A DNA stretch of 64,000 bases from Malaya genurostris (lineage: Eukaryota > Arthropoda > Insecta > Diptera > Culicidae), in contig NC_080572.1 of NCBI RefSeq assembly GCF_030247185.1, forward strand, positions 154,240,365 through 154,304,364, read 5' to 3'. The position numbers and the translations under genes were made by a program. The notes beneath the pieces are model-generated. The model was not told the DNA's origin. It worked only from the letters and a program-made list of their open reading frames with translations, and searched no databases. Position 1 is the stretch's first letter; the number at the start of each line of letters is the position of its first letter. Positions 1-11,662 of the stretch are shown in pieces.

Positions 1-1236
1 CCGATTGCTATGCTTTCCTGTATCCGGAATTTGTTCGAAAAAATGATTCTCTTCCGTCTAGACAATTGGGTCGAAATTAATGGCTTGCTTTCAGATGCAC
101 AATTTGGTTTCCGCAGGGGTAAAGGAACGAACGATTGTCTTGCGTTGCTCTCAACAGAAATTCAAATGGCATTTGCTCGTAAAGAACAAATGGCATCAGT
201 ATTTCTAGACATCAAGGGGGCTTTTGATTCAGTTTCTATAAATATCCTAACTAAGAAGCTGCACCAGCATGGTCTTTCGCCGGTTTTGAACACCTTTTTA
301 TATAATCTATTGTCCGAGGAACACATGTATTTCGCACATGGTGATTTGTCGACAATACGATTCAGCTACATGGGTCTTCCTCAGGGCTCATGCTTAAGCC
401 CCATTTTATACAATTTTTACGTAAAAGATATCGATGAATATATCAACACATCTTGCACGCTAAGACAACTTGCCGACGACAGTGTTGTGTCCATTATAGG
501 ATCCAAAACTGCCGATCTGCAAGGACCATTGCAAGATACCCTCGACAACTTGTCGACATGGGCTCTTCAAATGGGTATCGAGTTCTCTACGGAGAAAACT
601 GAGCTGGTTGTATTTTCAAGGAAGCGAGAACCAGCACAACTACAGCTTCAGCTAGGGGGTGAAACCATAGCTCAGGTCTTCACATTCAAATATCTCGGGG
701 TCTGGTTCGACTCCAAAGGCACCTGGGGATGTCATATTAGGTATCTGAAACAAAAATGCCAACAGAGAATTAACTTTCTTCGTACAATAACCGGATCATG
801 GTGGGGTGCCCATCCAGGAGACCTGATCAGGCTGTACCAAACAACGATATTGTCCGTAATGGAATATGGATGCGTCTGCTTCCGATCCGCCGCGAACACC
901 CATTTCATTAAACTGGAAAGAATTCTTTATCGTTGTTTGCGTATTGCCCTAGGTTGCATGCAATCGACTCATACGATGAGTCTCGAAGTGCTTGCGGGCG
1001 TCTTACCGTTGAAAAATCGATTCTGGGATCTCTCATATCGATTGCTAAACCGATGCGATATCCTAAATCCGATGGTGATTGAAAACTTCGAAAGGCTTGT
1101 CGAGCTTAATTCTCAATCCCGTTTTATGGCCTTGTATTTTGATTACATGGCTCAGAATAATAGTCCTTCTTCGTTTGCTTCCAACGGTGCTCATTTCTTG
1201 GATACTTCTGATTCCACTGTGTTTTCGACACATCCA
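1..1236 (+). pseudogene. ORF2 reverse transcriptase domain (broken)
   Basis: The frame is open from base 1, so the protein began upstream of the window. It opens in RT block 1 (RPIAMLSCIRNLFEK-like), followed by FGFRRGKGTNDCL, the first catalytic aspartate block (FLDIKGAFDSV), LPQGSCLSP at about nt 376-402 and the catalytic LADD box at nt 469-480, in place of the usual YADD. The thumb region follows (FKYLGVWFD). It ends at a TGA at 1237. Reading on in frame 3 for about 70 bp gives a plausible linker (REEIRGIPDH) before the RNase H frame resumes, so two frameshifts separate the halves. The enzyme copies element RNA into DNA at the target site. Confidence 0.85.
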
Positions 1237-1239
1237 TGA

Positions 1240-2142
1240 GAGAAGAGATTCGTGGAATTCCGGATCACGTGCACCCTCAAGTGGCCTCAAATATTTTTTT
1301 ATAATAAATTTAAAACAGTCAACTGTGAAAAGATGTTTTACACTGACGGATCAAACATCAACGAGTCCACAGGCTTCGGCATCTTCAATCAAAACATCAC
1401 CGCTTCGTACAAACTCAGTGATCCGGCTTCAGTTTACGTCGCAGAATTAGCTGCTATTCAGTACACCCTCGAGATCATTGAAACCTTGTCCAAAGACAAT
1501 TACTTCATTGTCACGGACAGTCTAAGCTCAATAGAAGCTCTCCGGGCAATGAAGCCAGGAAAGTATCCCCCATATTTCCTGGGGAAAATACGGGAACACT
1601 TGCGAACTTTCTCTGAACGGTCTTATTCAATATCGTTAGTCTGGGTCCCTTCGCATTGTTCCATTCCGGGTAATGAAAAAGCAGACTCATTGGCTAAGGT
1701 GGGCGCATTACAAGGTGATATTTATGAAAGACCAATCTACTTCAATGAATTTCTCAGTATTTCTCGTCGAAGAGCACCTGAAAGTTGGCAAACTTCATGG
1801 AGTAATGACGAACTGGGACGATGGCTACACTCCATTATTCCTAGGGTATCGACGAAACCTTGGTTCAGGAGGATGAACGTGAGTCGCGATTTCATTCGTG
1901 TTATGTCTCGGCTCATGTCTAATCACTACACATTCAACGCACATCTTCGGCGTATTGGGGTCATGTAGAGCGGTCTCTGCACCTGTGGCAACGGTTATCA
2001 GGACATCGAGCATGTCGTATGGTCATGTGTGGAGTATTGTGACGCCAGGTCTGTTTGGCGAGTCGCGATATTTCATATATGTTGCTCATATATAAATTCC
2101 ATAATTCCATGCTCCTCGATTGATGCTTAGAATAAACTTCAC
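1240..2142 (+). pseudogene. ORF2 RNase H domain and C-terminal zinc knuckle (broken)
   Basis: Type I RNase H is recognised by MFYTDGS (nt about 1336-1353), AELAAIQ, VTDSLSS and WVPSHCSIPGNEKADSLAK, which together carry the D-E-D-(H)-D catalytic set. An in-frame TAG at 1966-1968 interrupts the protein. Past it the same frame encodes a short cysteine/histidine cluster (CTCG...EHVVWSC, about 1978-2030) of the kind found at the C-terminus of I-type ORF2, and the frame closes near 2142. The domain degrades the RNA strand of RNA-DNA hybrids. The nonsense codon makes this copy unable to give a full product. Confidence 0.8.
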
Positions 2143-2712
2143 CCACAGGTTCGAAACTAACATCCGCCCGAATCTCCCCATCCCTCATCTGTCCACCATC
2201 TTCATTAGAACTAACAAGATCTTTCTGCTGTCACTAAATTTTCTGCTTACCCCTCCCACGTCTTTCACCATCTCGATGTCAACTAATTATATCTTCGTCG
2301 TTCTTAGTCATTTTGTTCCCATATCCCCCTTTTACTCTGTTCTCCGTAATATTTACTTCTCTATATTTTTTTTTAATTTTCTTCCGTAACATCATCATCA
2401 TTACCCACGGACGGCCGCTGTAGTCTATGAAAAGAATACGAGCCACCCGCCTGGTATTCGTAGCCTGGGGTTGTTCCCCGCGAACCCACACGGACAGAAA
2501 AAAGCGGCCAAAATAGATACTTACCAACGTGTTACATTCAATACGCCGGCCGGTGCCGATCGCCAGCTAAAGGCTGGATCTGCCAAAGTTATTACATTAT
2601 CTAAATATACTATCCTAGTTTTAAGTTATTTGTTAATTAAAATTAGAAAAAGCCCTCGGCATCTTAGAGCTTAAGCAGTGTGCCTTAAAATATTATATAA
2701 TTGAATAAAAAA
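2143..2712 (+). other. 3' UTR and A-rich tail of the I-like element
   Basis: This is non-coding sequence between the end of ORF2 and a short A-rich end (AATAAAAAAA, about 2703-2712). It is pyrimidine-rich to 2400 and then carries a GC-richer block (about 2400-2590). The boundary is placed where the tail ends and an unrelated endonuclease relic begins, so it may be off by tens of bases. Confidence 0.5.
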
Positions 2713-3306
2713 AGGATGCTATTAAAATTCTTGTCTACTGTCAGAATTTCAATCGCATGAAACTTCTCAGTTATTTTTTGGAAATAACTATAACATATTC
2801 CGGCATTACCGTAACCTAACACTGTCCAACAAAAAATCTGAAGGCGGAGTCTTCATTGCAGTAAGTGCTGACTTTTCATCCGACAAAATTGAAACAAATA
2901 AACACAACGAATTTGAAGATGACCGTAGAAAATATTATGTCAAATATGGAGCCAGAAGTTAAGTTACACATATATGGTGACTTTAATCAACGAAACTCTC
3001 ACTTTATCACCGATAAACAAAATGAATCCATTCTGCTTCCAATTGCAGGAGACAATAAAACACTACAATTTCTTTTCGACAAAATTTCTTTATTCGGCTT
3101 GAATCAAACAAATTCGGTGAAATACAAACAAAATTCATATCTTGATCTACTTTTCACAGACTGTACCGAAAATTTATGTGAGAATACCTCACCAAATCCA
3201 CTCTGGAAAAATGAAGCATTTCACTCACCAATCGAATACTCCATCTTTATGCATAACATGTCTCTCCCTAACGAAAATAGAATACGAGGTAGTGCCGTGA
3301 ATATCC
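2713..3306 (+). pseudogene. non-LTR endonuclease fragment
   Basis: A peptide with GGVFIAVSADF is followed, after a frameshift near 2955, by HIYGDFNQRN. These are two hallmark blocks of the apurinic-like endonuclease of non-LTR retrotransposons, and the second contains the GDFN catalytic motif. Further on YLDLLFTD and AFHSPIEYSI match the end of such domains. No RT follows: the fragment stops where the gypsy-1 LTR starts at about 3307. It resembles in style the family at 58415-60775, but the clade is not certain. It is decayed and non-functional. Confidence 0.6.
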
Positions 3307-4410
3307 TGTATTGCCGCGCAGTCCGAGCGGCGTGTGTCGAGGATCAGAGGGGTGTGTTTCACAATTAGAAATAATATTTTTTTTTTTAATATTTTAACTT
3401 TTATTTACTCTTATTACTTCGCAATTAAGGCTTTTACACAATGGCAGCGAACTACACAATGGTCGTAAAATTTTCGCAAAAACCGTTATCCCTTATTATC
3501 TTTTCTCGGTAACACTAAAGTTAATCTATGCTTCTTGTGCTTCTTTGTTGTTCGTGAAAAATAGCTGTTATCCCTCAGTGAATGTTTCTTCTTCCACTTA
3601 CTACCATCAGGCTATGATAAATCCGATATTTACTCTTGTTTATCACTATTCAAAAACTGTTTTTATGATTTTCCTTCAGCCACATTTAGCGGTTTTTTTT
3701 CCTTACATCGATATTGTACACGGAATGGTACTACTTGAAAAACGATTATTAACACGAGAACGATCTTTTTCATTTAAGTATTAGTCGCGCAATGAATAAT
3801 ATTTTCATTTCGTCCTAAAATTTCACTGACTATGGTCTAAACTATGACGACCGTGACTTGCGACTTCTGATACACTATCTGAAAACTGACTGACTGGAAC
3901 TCACGTTAACTATCTACGGGTCGACGCCCGAGACTTACGGATATTTTCCGCTAACTCTCTGAAACTGACTGACTGCTTACTCTTTCCAACTATGGGTTTT
4001 TAAACTCCTAACATTTACTTTCGGGTGAAACCCGAAGATTTTAGTACAAGCTGAACTAGTGATTTTAAGTCGAAGGTTCATCCGACTTTCTCCCGAAGTT
4101 CTACCGAAGAGCCGAGACCACTGTCACTATGCCAGTGGCAGTTACTAGGGTACGTAAAAAAAATAACTTTGCTTCTACAACATTGCTGCGCGGACTAATG
4201 CCCGGAATTGTCCATGTTTTTATAACAAAGTTTCTACAAAATCGTTGCGATGACTAAGGCTAGAAAATGTCCATGCTTCTATAACAAAGTTTACAGATCA
4301 AGGTTGCGGTTACGCTGATATGAGAGTTTGCTTGATGAGTTTCCTTCACAACTTCTTAGTGTTCTACAACATTGGTAAATTCGAAAGAAAAATTTGCTGA
4401 GGGCACTGCA
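3307..4410 (-). repeat. 3' LTR of gypsy-1
   Basis: The right half (about 4040-4410) is clearly homologous to the solo LTR at 45135-46171: both carry a CGAAGNTCTACCG block, the AACATTGCTGCGC motif and an identical style of end (AATTTGCTNAGGGCNCTGCA). The internal side then starts TGCCCTCTTACTTACTGAG, the same polypurine-tract region as in gypsy-3 at 24111. The left edge, TGTATTGCCGCGC at 3307, is inferred from the TG..CA rule and a CCGAGCGGCG block shared in position with the other LTRs. Confidence 0.65.
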
Positions 4411-7122
4411 TGCCCTCTTACTTACTGAGCTTGATGTTACTGGAAGGGTGAAAATCAAGTCGAATGCGTCGTCTTATAACAATGAGATTTGTATCTGGAT
4501 TTCTGTATTTATAATTACTATTGCTGGACTTATTTACACATGGGATTTTTTTCTTGTTTCCTTTTTTTCTATACGTGAATTAAATTTCCTATCCTTACGA
4601 TGGTCTTCGTATGTGTGTTCTCCTTTGATGCCATTCCGGGGTGATCGAACGGTTGCTAGTCTCGGACTCTGGGTACCGTGTCGTTTTCATTCCTAATGAC
4701 TCGTTCTGCTATGTTGGTGATTCGTATTAGAGCTTCACGTTGATTAGTCATTCGCTTCATTGGGTATAGTTTGGAATTGATCGTTGTCTCATTTGCGTTT
4801 TGGGCATCATTGAAATTACTGCCAGTAATAATAATCGTTCCGCAAAAAATGTGATAATGCTTCTTCTAAGGGTAAAATATGTTGAGGCTTTTTCGTGTAT
4901 TTCATTTGATTTCGCGATTGTTTTCTTTTAGTTTTCTACCTATTAATAACTTTGATGTTCATATGTTTGTTTATAGTATGCAGAGCTTGGCGATGCTCAC
5001 TGAGTAAAATATGGGGTAGCAAGTTGTAACGTTGTGGCGTACCCACGCAAGTCATATTTAATTTTGTTGACTATGTTTACTTCCTTCTTGTTTTGTTATC
5101 AGTTCTACTTTTCGATGTAGCATCTTGTGACGTTGCCATTATTTCAATTCGTTATCACGGTCTTCCATACTAAGTCTTCATACTTTTTATTTTCTGCCTC
5201 GAGTTTTCAACTCTGCTGTTCTTCCTTCTGACATCATGGTGGTTCCACGGTTCCCTTTATTTTCAACCTGCCACCGCATCCGACCACACCCTCTCGTTCT
5301 CTTAGGTAGCTTGGCTAAGCTACCGACATCCTTCCTTCTGCGACGACTATTTTCGGGCACACACACAGTTTAGGACTCCAAATTGTAAAACAAAACTCCT
5401 AGTCATTTTGTATGATTCTGTATGTGTGTTATGTGACCTCTAATGTAATCTATGTTCTATTCTATGATTGTTATTATTTTTATTTTTATATACGTATTAT
5501 TTTCATAATTGCATTGTGCATCATATTCTTTTTTGATTGTCATATCTTTGTTTATCATACTTGTTATTTTTAATAGTAGAATCTATGTTTTATTTTAACT
5601 TTAATGCATTTAAGTGTATCTGTCGATTTATTTATTTGTCTATATGTTATTTCGACTGAATTTTCTTTAACCGATAAGTGTATATGTATATTTTTTTTTT
5701 TCATTGACGTACCTCGTACCTTTTCAATCCGTAGATGCATGCTAACTACCCGGCTTTGTCTGTGGAAAGAAAATTGTTATTGGAGTTGCGGCATGCGAAT
5801 GCTTGTTGCTTATTAATTTCAATAATGTATAAGCCATCTTTTCTAAACTGTCCCAAAACTAGCTTCTATGCCGTATTCATTTTAATGGTGCCTTACCATC
5901 TTCGCCTCCATAGCTTCAGAAGTATTGTGTTGTATATCATTTATTTATACTCGGCTTTTACCTACGCTTCAGAAGTCGCCCTTTCGTTCTATTACTAGAA
6001 TCGCTTCGAAACTGGTCGGTTGTCTAGTATCCATGCCGCAGCTCCTCTCCCCGACTACCCGAGCTGGTTCTTCTGGCATGTGTTCCTGTTTTTTCCTTTC
6101 TAAAATTAAACTTAAATCTGGACCTTAATACCTTTCCGATAATAACAGTAACCATAAAGTAACTTAGATTCTAATTCCTTGTTAAATGTGTTGTCGTAAA
6201 TTTTTACATTTCCGTATTGTCGTGTCTGTATTTCATTGACATCTTGATTTAAGTGCGTAATTTGCTCTTAAGAAATCTTCAATTCATTCATATAGTACGT
6301 ATCTCTTTTTATCATTCCGGGGTCGCGATCCCCTTTGTCCATACACTTAATCACTCATACTAAGATCAATGCATAAATGCTTATATTATATAGAAATTAT
6401 GTGCTGACATTAGTATCTTTCCTTTTCTTGTCTATCCGATCTTCGTATTAGTGTCATATCTCCACCATATTTGTTCGAAGTATTCTATTAGTGTCTTTTC
6501 AGTATTAGTTTTATGTTATTTCATGATAAACAATCTTATTTCACCATAAAAATTCACCTTATTTATATTATTATTTTTATGTGCTATGCCATTTTGTTTA
6601 CCTCCCTTGTGTAATGTATTCTTTTTTTTCTAAACGCATTGTAACTTTTTCCAGTATATTTGTAGCATTATAGCTTCCTCCCAAGAACTCAATTTCTTAC
6701 AGTTATAATCTTTCTTTGAAATGTATCATTTTTATCCTTCTGACCAGCACAGTATTGTTGTGTAGGACATGATTCCCATGTTTATAATATCATTAAATTT
6801 ATCTTTGTTTTTCTTGATTGGATAACTCATCTAGTATCATTAAAATTGTCATGTTTCCCATAATTTTGTATAATTTTGTATTATTTTTGTTTCATTGCAT
6901 AAGTATAAATTTATTCCTTATTGACTCTCGTACTTTTTTTTTTCACCATGACATAGTAAAACGTATGTGTATTGCCCTTTTAACAGTCGTTATATCTTTA
7001 TGCTCGCATTTATCTTTTCTCGTGTTAGAATTGATTCATTTTGACTTTCATCTTACATATTTCGCTGATATTTTTCTCTTCTTAGTATATTTTCCAAACT
7101 TTTATCTTATTCAGTGTTTTTC
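4411..7122 (-). other. gypsy-1 3' internal region, no intact ORF
   Basis: This is about 2.7 kb of AT-rich sequence between pol and the 3' LTR, the place where errantiviruses carry env. No open frame longer than about 110 codons was convincing. The part near 6600-7100 matches gypsy-2 57540-58414 in reverse orientation (shared landmarks include AAAAATATCAGCGAAATATG and GTACGAGAGTCAATAAG), which proves it belongs to the element. It may be decayed env or untranslated sequence; the sequence does not decide this. Confidence 0.5.
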
Positions 7123-7480
7123 TTACACTTGGGTGTTCAGTTTTCGTTGAATTCTTAGTACAATATGTTTATCTTCTACCAGGTCTACCAGTTCGGCTAA
7201 TTCTTTATACGCTGATCTACTGTTTACTACTATAAAAGTACAGTCAAATTCGCGTTCACTAGCTTTATGTTTTGAAAATTTCAGCAGATCAAATTTGATG
7301 TCATTATTATTCATACTTATTTCGTATTCTTCGAAATACGAGAGTGTTCCCAAATCTTCCTTTTCGTCCCATCCAAAGTCTATGTTTTCTAATCCGTCCA
7401 TGTGCGAATTCCAATCTGATTTTGTTTGTTCTTAAATAACGTAAATCATCCCAACTCATCTGTGAGCTGTCTGGCGGAGG
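7123..7480 (-). pseudogene. gypsy-1 pol fragment (RNase H-integrase linker)
   Basis: The minus frame begins MDGLENIDFGWDEKEDLG and runs to SAYKELAELV, matching gypsy-2 at 56116-56330 almost residue for residue. After that point the sequence jumps to a non-pol continuation, so the integrase is deleted. Upstream (7430-7480) a short stretch matches RT codons next to the foldback insertion, so the RT palm, RNase H and this linker were joined by an internal deletion before or after the insertion. Confidence 0.75.
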
Positions 7481-7481
7481 C

Positions 7482-7491
7482 TACCCATAGG
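7482..7491. repeat. target-site duplication, left copy
   Basis: The decamer TACCCATAGG abuts the left end of the foldback element and recurs at 10584-10593. In uninterrupted gypsy-2 pol the corresponding RT codons (RMPMG) contain this site only once, so it is a duplication made by insertion. Because edge bases can match by chance, the true length could be 9 or 10 bp. Confidence 0.8.
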
Positions 7492-7981
7492 ATCGCGGTT
7501 AAATGCGCTAGCAAAGATTTGCGCTAGCAACAGCTTGCGCTAGCAGAAACAAGAAAATTAAATTGCATGCAAGTTGCTCGCGCTAGGTACCATTACACCA
7601 CATTTGACTTCAAATAAATTGCTAGCGCATTTTGCCATAACAAAAGAATAAAGTGAGCAAAGTGCAACAATATGTCATTATTTACAAAAGCTTGCATAAA
7701 AGGAGGAAAGAAATCTGCGTACTCAGAATTTTCGGCTAGACCTGCACGATGGCGCATACCTGAGTTAAATGCGCTAGCAACGCTCTGCGCTAGCAATGAT
7801 CTGCGCTAGCAAATACAAGTGAAATGACTTGCATGCAAGTTGCTCGCGCAAGGAAACCACCAACTAAAAGCGACCGAAATACGATTGCTAATGGTTTTCA
7901 ACAGAACAAAGTAATGAAATAAAATGAAACTTTTTATAAGAAATATTCGTGGTTATAATATCTAGCAATATGACAACTATT

Positions 7982-9206
7982 TCTCAAAGGTTGGCGGAAG
8001 AAATCTGCGTACTCAGAATTTTCGGCTAGACCTGCACGATGGCGCATCAGTAAAACTAACATTTTTCAAAAATACGAAAAAATACCATTCTCAAATTTTT
8101 ACATAGCCTTGTCAAAGGTTGGGGGAAGAAATCTGCGTACTCAGAATATTCGGCTAGACCTGCACGATGGCGCATCAGTAAAACTAACATTTTTCAAAAA
8201 TACGAAAAAATACCATTCTCAAATTTTCACACTGCCTTGTCAAAGGTTGGGGGAAGAAATCTGCGTACTCAGAATTTTCGGCTAGACCTGCACGATGGCG
8301 CATCAGTAAAACTAACATTTTTCAAAAATACGAAAAAATACCATTCTCAAATTTTCACACTGCCTTGTCAAAGATTGGGGGAAGAAATCTGCGTACTCAG
8401 AATTTTCGGCTAGACCTGCACGATGGCGCATCAGTAAAACTAACATTTTTCAAAAATACGAAAAAATACCATTCTCAAATTTTCACACTGCCTTGTCAAA
8501 GGTTGGGGGAAGAAATCTGCGTACTCAGAATTTTCGGCTAGACCTGCACGATGGCGCATCAGTAAAACTAACATTTTTCAAAAATACGAAAAAATACCAT
8601 TCTCAAATTTTCACATAGCCTTCTCAAAGATTGGGGGAAGAAATCTGCGTACTCAGAATTTTCGGCTAGACCTGCACGATGGCGCATCAGTAAAACTAAC
8701 ATTTTTCAAAAATACGAAAAAATACCATTCTCAAATTTTCACACTGCCTTGTCAAAGATTGGGGGAAGAAATCTGCGTACTCAGAATTTTCGGCTAGACC
8801 TGCACGATGGCGCATCAGTAAAACTAACATTTTTCAAAAATACGAAAAAATACCATTCTCAAATTTTCACACTGCCTTGTCAAAGGTTGGTGGAAGAAAT
8901 CTGCGTACTCAGAATATTCGGCTAGACCTGCACGATGGCGCATCAGTAAAACTAACATTTTTCAAAAATACGAAAAAATACCATTCTCAAATTTTCACAC
9001 TGCCTTGTCAAAGGTTGGGGGAAGAAATCTGCGTACTCAGAATATTCGGCTAGACCTGCACGATGGCGCATCAGTAAAACTAACATTTTTCAAAAATACG
9101 AAAAAATACCATTCTCAAATTTTCACACTGCCTTGTCAAAGGTTGGGGGAAGAAATCTGCGTACTCAGAATTTTCGGCTAGACCTGCACGATGGCGCATC
9201 AGTAAA
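7982..9206 (+). repeat. left-arm tandem array, 128-bp unit, about 10 copies
   Basis: The marker CCTGCACGATGGCGCATCAG starts at 8031 and recurs every 128 bp to 9183. Units differ at a few sites, for example TTTTCGG versus TATTCGG and GCCTTGTC versus GCCTTCTC, and these variants form a unit-by-unit order that is mirrored in the right arm. No coding frame is conserved across units. Confidence 0.95.
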
Positions 9207-9213
9207 AAAAAAA

Positions 9214-10366
9214 TTGTGAAAATTTGAGAATGGTATTTTTTCGTATTTTTGAAAAATGTTAGTTTTACTGATGCGCCATCGTGCAGGTCTAGCCGAATAT
9301 TCTGAGTACGCAGATTTCTTCCCCCAACCTTTGACAAGGCAGTGTGAAAATTTGAGAATGGTATTTTTTCGTATTTTTGAAAAATGTTAGTTTTACTGAT
9401 GCGCCATCGTGCAGGTCTAGCCGAATATTCTGAGTACGCAGATTTCTTCCACCAACCTTTGACAAGGCAGTGTGAAAATTTGAGAATGGTATTTTTTCGT
9501 ATTTTTGAAAAATGTTAGTTTTACTGATGCGCCATCGTGCAGGTCTAGCCGAAAATTCTGAGTACGCAGATTTCTTCCCCCAATCTTTGACAAGGCAGTG
9601 TGAAAATTTGAGAATGGTATTTTTTCGTATTTTTGAAAAATGTTAGTTTTACTGATGCGCCATCGTGCAGGTCTAGCCGAAAATTCTGAGTACGCAGATT
9701 TCTTCCCCCAATCTTTGAGAAGGCTATGTGAAAATTTGAGAATGGTATTTTTTCGTATTTTTGAAAAATGTTAGTTTTACTGATGCGCCATCGTGCAGGT
9801 CTAGCCGAAAATTCTGAGTACGCAGATTTCTTCCCCCAACCTTTGACAAGGCAGTGTGAAAATTTGAGAATGGTATTTTTTCGTATTTTTGAAAAATGTT
9901 AGTTTTACTGATGCGCCATCGTGCAGGTCTAGCCGAAAATTCTGAGTACGCAGATTTCTTCCCCCAATCTTTGACAAGGCAGTGTGAAAATTTGAGAATG
10001 GTATTTTTTCGTATTTTTGAAAAATGTTAGTTTTACTGATGCGCCATCGTGCAGGTCTAGCCGAAAATTCTGAGTACGCAGATTTCTTCCCCCAACCTTT
10101 GACAAGGCAGTGTGAAAATTTGAGAATGGTATTTTTTCGTATTTTTGAAAAATGCTAGTTTTACTGATGCGCCATCGTGCAGGTCTAGCCGAATATTCTG
10201 AGTACGCAGATTTCTTCCCCCAACCTTTGACAAGGCTATGTAAAAATTTGAGAATGGTATTTTTTCGTATTTTTGAAAAATGTTAGTTTTACTGATGCGC
10301 CATCGTGCAGGTCTAGCCGAAAATTCTGAGTACGCAGATTTCTTCCGCCAACCTTTGAGAAATAGT
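9214..10366 (-). repeat. right-arm tandem array, 128-bp unit, 9 copies, inverted
   Basis: These are the same units in reverse orientation, with the marker CTGATGCGCCATCGTGCAGG at 9268 and every 128 bp to 10292. The rare CATAGCC...TTCTC variant seen at about 8613-8625 in the left arm reappears at about 9717-9730. The two arms are therefore copies of one another and were not amplified independently. Confidence 0.95.
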
Positions 10367-10583
10367 TGTCATATTGCTAGATATTATAACCACGAATATT
10401 TCTTATAAAAAGTTTCATTTTATTTCATTACTTTGTTCTGTTGAAAACCATTAGCAATCGTATTTCGGTCGCTTTTAGTTGGTGGTTTCCTTGCGCGAGC
10501 AACTTGCATGCAAGTCATTTCACTTGTATTTGCTAGCGCAGATCATTGCTAGCGCAGAGCGTTGCTAGCGCATTTAACTCAGG

Positions 10584-10593
10584 TACCCATAGG
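10584..10593. repeat. target-site duplication, right copy
   Basis: This is the second copy of TACCCATAGG, directly next to the right end of the foldback element. Gypsy-1 RT sequence resumes immediately after it. Confidence 0.8.
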
Positions 10594-11088
10594 CATTCTT
10601 GTGAATTCAGAGTGGCATTTCAGTGTTGAAAACGCTGTCTTGGCTGCATCGAGTTAATTGGTACTTCGTATAATCCTTTTGAATCCAAGGTAGAAAAATA
10701 TTTACTGTTTCCAAGATTATCTAGAATCTCGTCAATTAGTGGAATTCGGTATACAAATTTAAACCCCTGAAGTAAACCACGATTCTGTATTTCTTGTTAC
10801 CAAATTCATCGTCCTTCTTGGGAACAAATAGGACTGGTGCATTCCACGGACTTTTGCTAGGCCTTATGATACCTTGTTTACGCATTTCTTCAATTTCTTC
10901 ATTAATATGCTTCTTCGTAGTTTCTGGAAATCTGTATTACCGTTTATTGATAGGCACATTTGAAGTGGTCTTAACTGCCGCATCGGTGAAAGTTAGTTTG
11001 AGCTTTTTCAGACAGAATACATCGCTATATTATGCCATAATTTTACCCACATCCATAAATTTCTCATATAGAAAGGTTATGCAATCAC
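10594..11088 (-). pseudogene. gypsy-1 reverse transcriptase, N-terminal part
   Basis: The minus-strand translation follows gypsy-2 53330-53830: INKRQYRFPE-like start, EEIEEMRKQGIIRPSKSPWN, VPKKDDEFG, PLIDEILDNLGNSKYFST and FTRMPMG. It ends at the foldback insertion, before the YLDD catalytic box, which is absent from this copy. Small indels break the frame around 10625-10660 and 10760-10790. It is non-functional. Confidence 0.8.
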
Positions 11089-11662
11089 TGTGAAAACCGA
11101 CTTTTGAACCGAGGCCCGGAGGGCCGAGTGTCATATACCATTCGACTCTGTTCGTCGAGTACGCAAAATGTCTGTGTGTGTGTGCGTTTGTGTGTGTAAC
11201 GTTTTTTTGCATCAACTTTTCTCGGAGATGGCTAAACCGATTTTCAGATTTACTTAGATTCAAATGAAAGGTCTTGTGGTCCCATACAAAATTCCTGAAT
11301 ATTATCTGGATCCGACTTCCGGAATTATGGGGTAAAATGTGCAAAAAATTGTGAAAATAAGTGCACTAACTTTTCTCAAAGATGACTGAACCGATTTTCA
11401 CAAACTTAGATTCAAATGAAAGGTCTTGTAGTCCCATACCGAATTCCTGAATATTATTTGGATCTGACTTCCGGTTCCGGATCCGGAAATATAGAATAAA
11501 GTGTGTTAAAAATTTTATACCATCACTGATAAGGGCGAAAACCCGTAAAAAGTTTTCTAAATCGAACTCAAATCCTCTCCAATTGATAGTTATTATCAGT
11601 AGACGGCCAAACAAACCGATTCCGGTTATTGTTTTGAAGAATCGGATTGGATTGGATTAAAG
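11089..11662. repeat. repeat insertion in gypsy-1 (two diverged tandem units)
   Basis: The flanking gypsy-1 sequence matches gypsy-2 around 53300-53330, and this block is extra. It starts near an inverted CCCGGAGGGCC and contains a (TG)n-rich stretch and two related units (about 11215-11345 and 11365-11500) that share CCGATTTTCA, CAAATGAAAGGTCTTG, CCTGAATATTAT and GACTTCCGG. I see no ORF or terminal repeats that I can define. A related degenerate block lies at 37973-38240. Confidence 0.55.

Larger units (their letters stand above)
1..2712 (+). mobile_element. I-superfamily-like non-LTR retrotransposon, 5' part outside the window
   Basis: The stretch reads in order reverse transcriptase, RNase H, a cysteine/histidine knuckle and a 3' UTR ending in an A-rich tail near 2701-2711. 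An RNase H domain after the RT is typical of the I superfamily (I, LOA, Outcast and relatives), whereas Jockey and RTE elements usually lack it. The copy is dead, with in-frame stops and two compensating frameshifts. A related, internally deleted copy lies at 63083-64000 on the same strand. The clade inside the I superfamily cannot be fixed by eye. Confidence 0.85.
7492..10583. mobile_element. foldback-type DNA transposon with mirrored 128-bp arrays
   Basis: The element is a giant palindrome centred near 9210. Each end has GTTAAATGCGCTAGCAA followed by further copies of TGCGCTAGCAA, then GCATGCAAGTTGCTCGCGC, then an arm of 128-bp tandem units (10 on the left, 9 on the right, in opposite orientation). 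It sits in gypsy-1 RT codons with a 9-10 bp duplication. Long inverted repeats built of tandem units plus a 9-bp class duplication are typical of Foldback and Rehavkus-like (Mutator-related) elements. No transposase is present, so it must move in trans. The left end carries an extra partial end block (7492-7759), perhaps from recombination. Confidence 0.8.

Noticed and set aside
4411..7122. env gene of gypsy-1
   Set aside because: Position fits, but no frame shows a furin site, cysteine pattern or terminal membrane anchor, so I list it only as a non-coding internal region.
9080..9337. Open frame spanning the centre of the foldback palindrome
   Set aside because: It crosses the inversion point of a tandem repeat and changes sense there; no motif and no conservation between units.
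7982..10366. CRISPR array
   Set aside because: The 128-bp units are contiguous without unique spacers, and the genome is eukaryotic.
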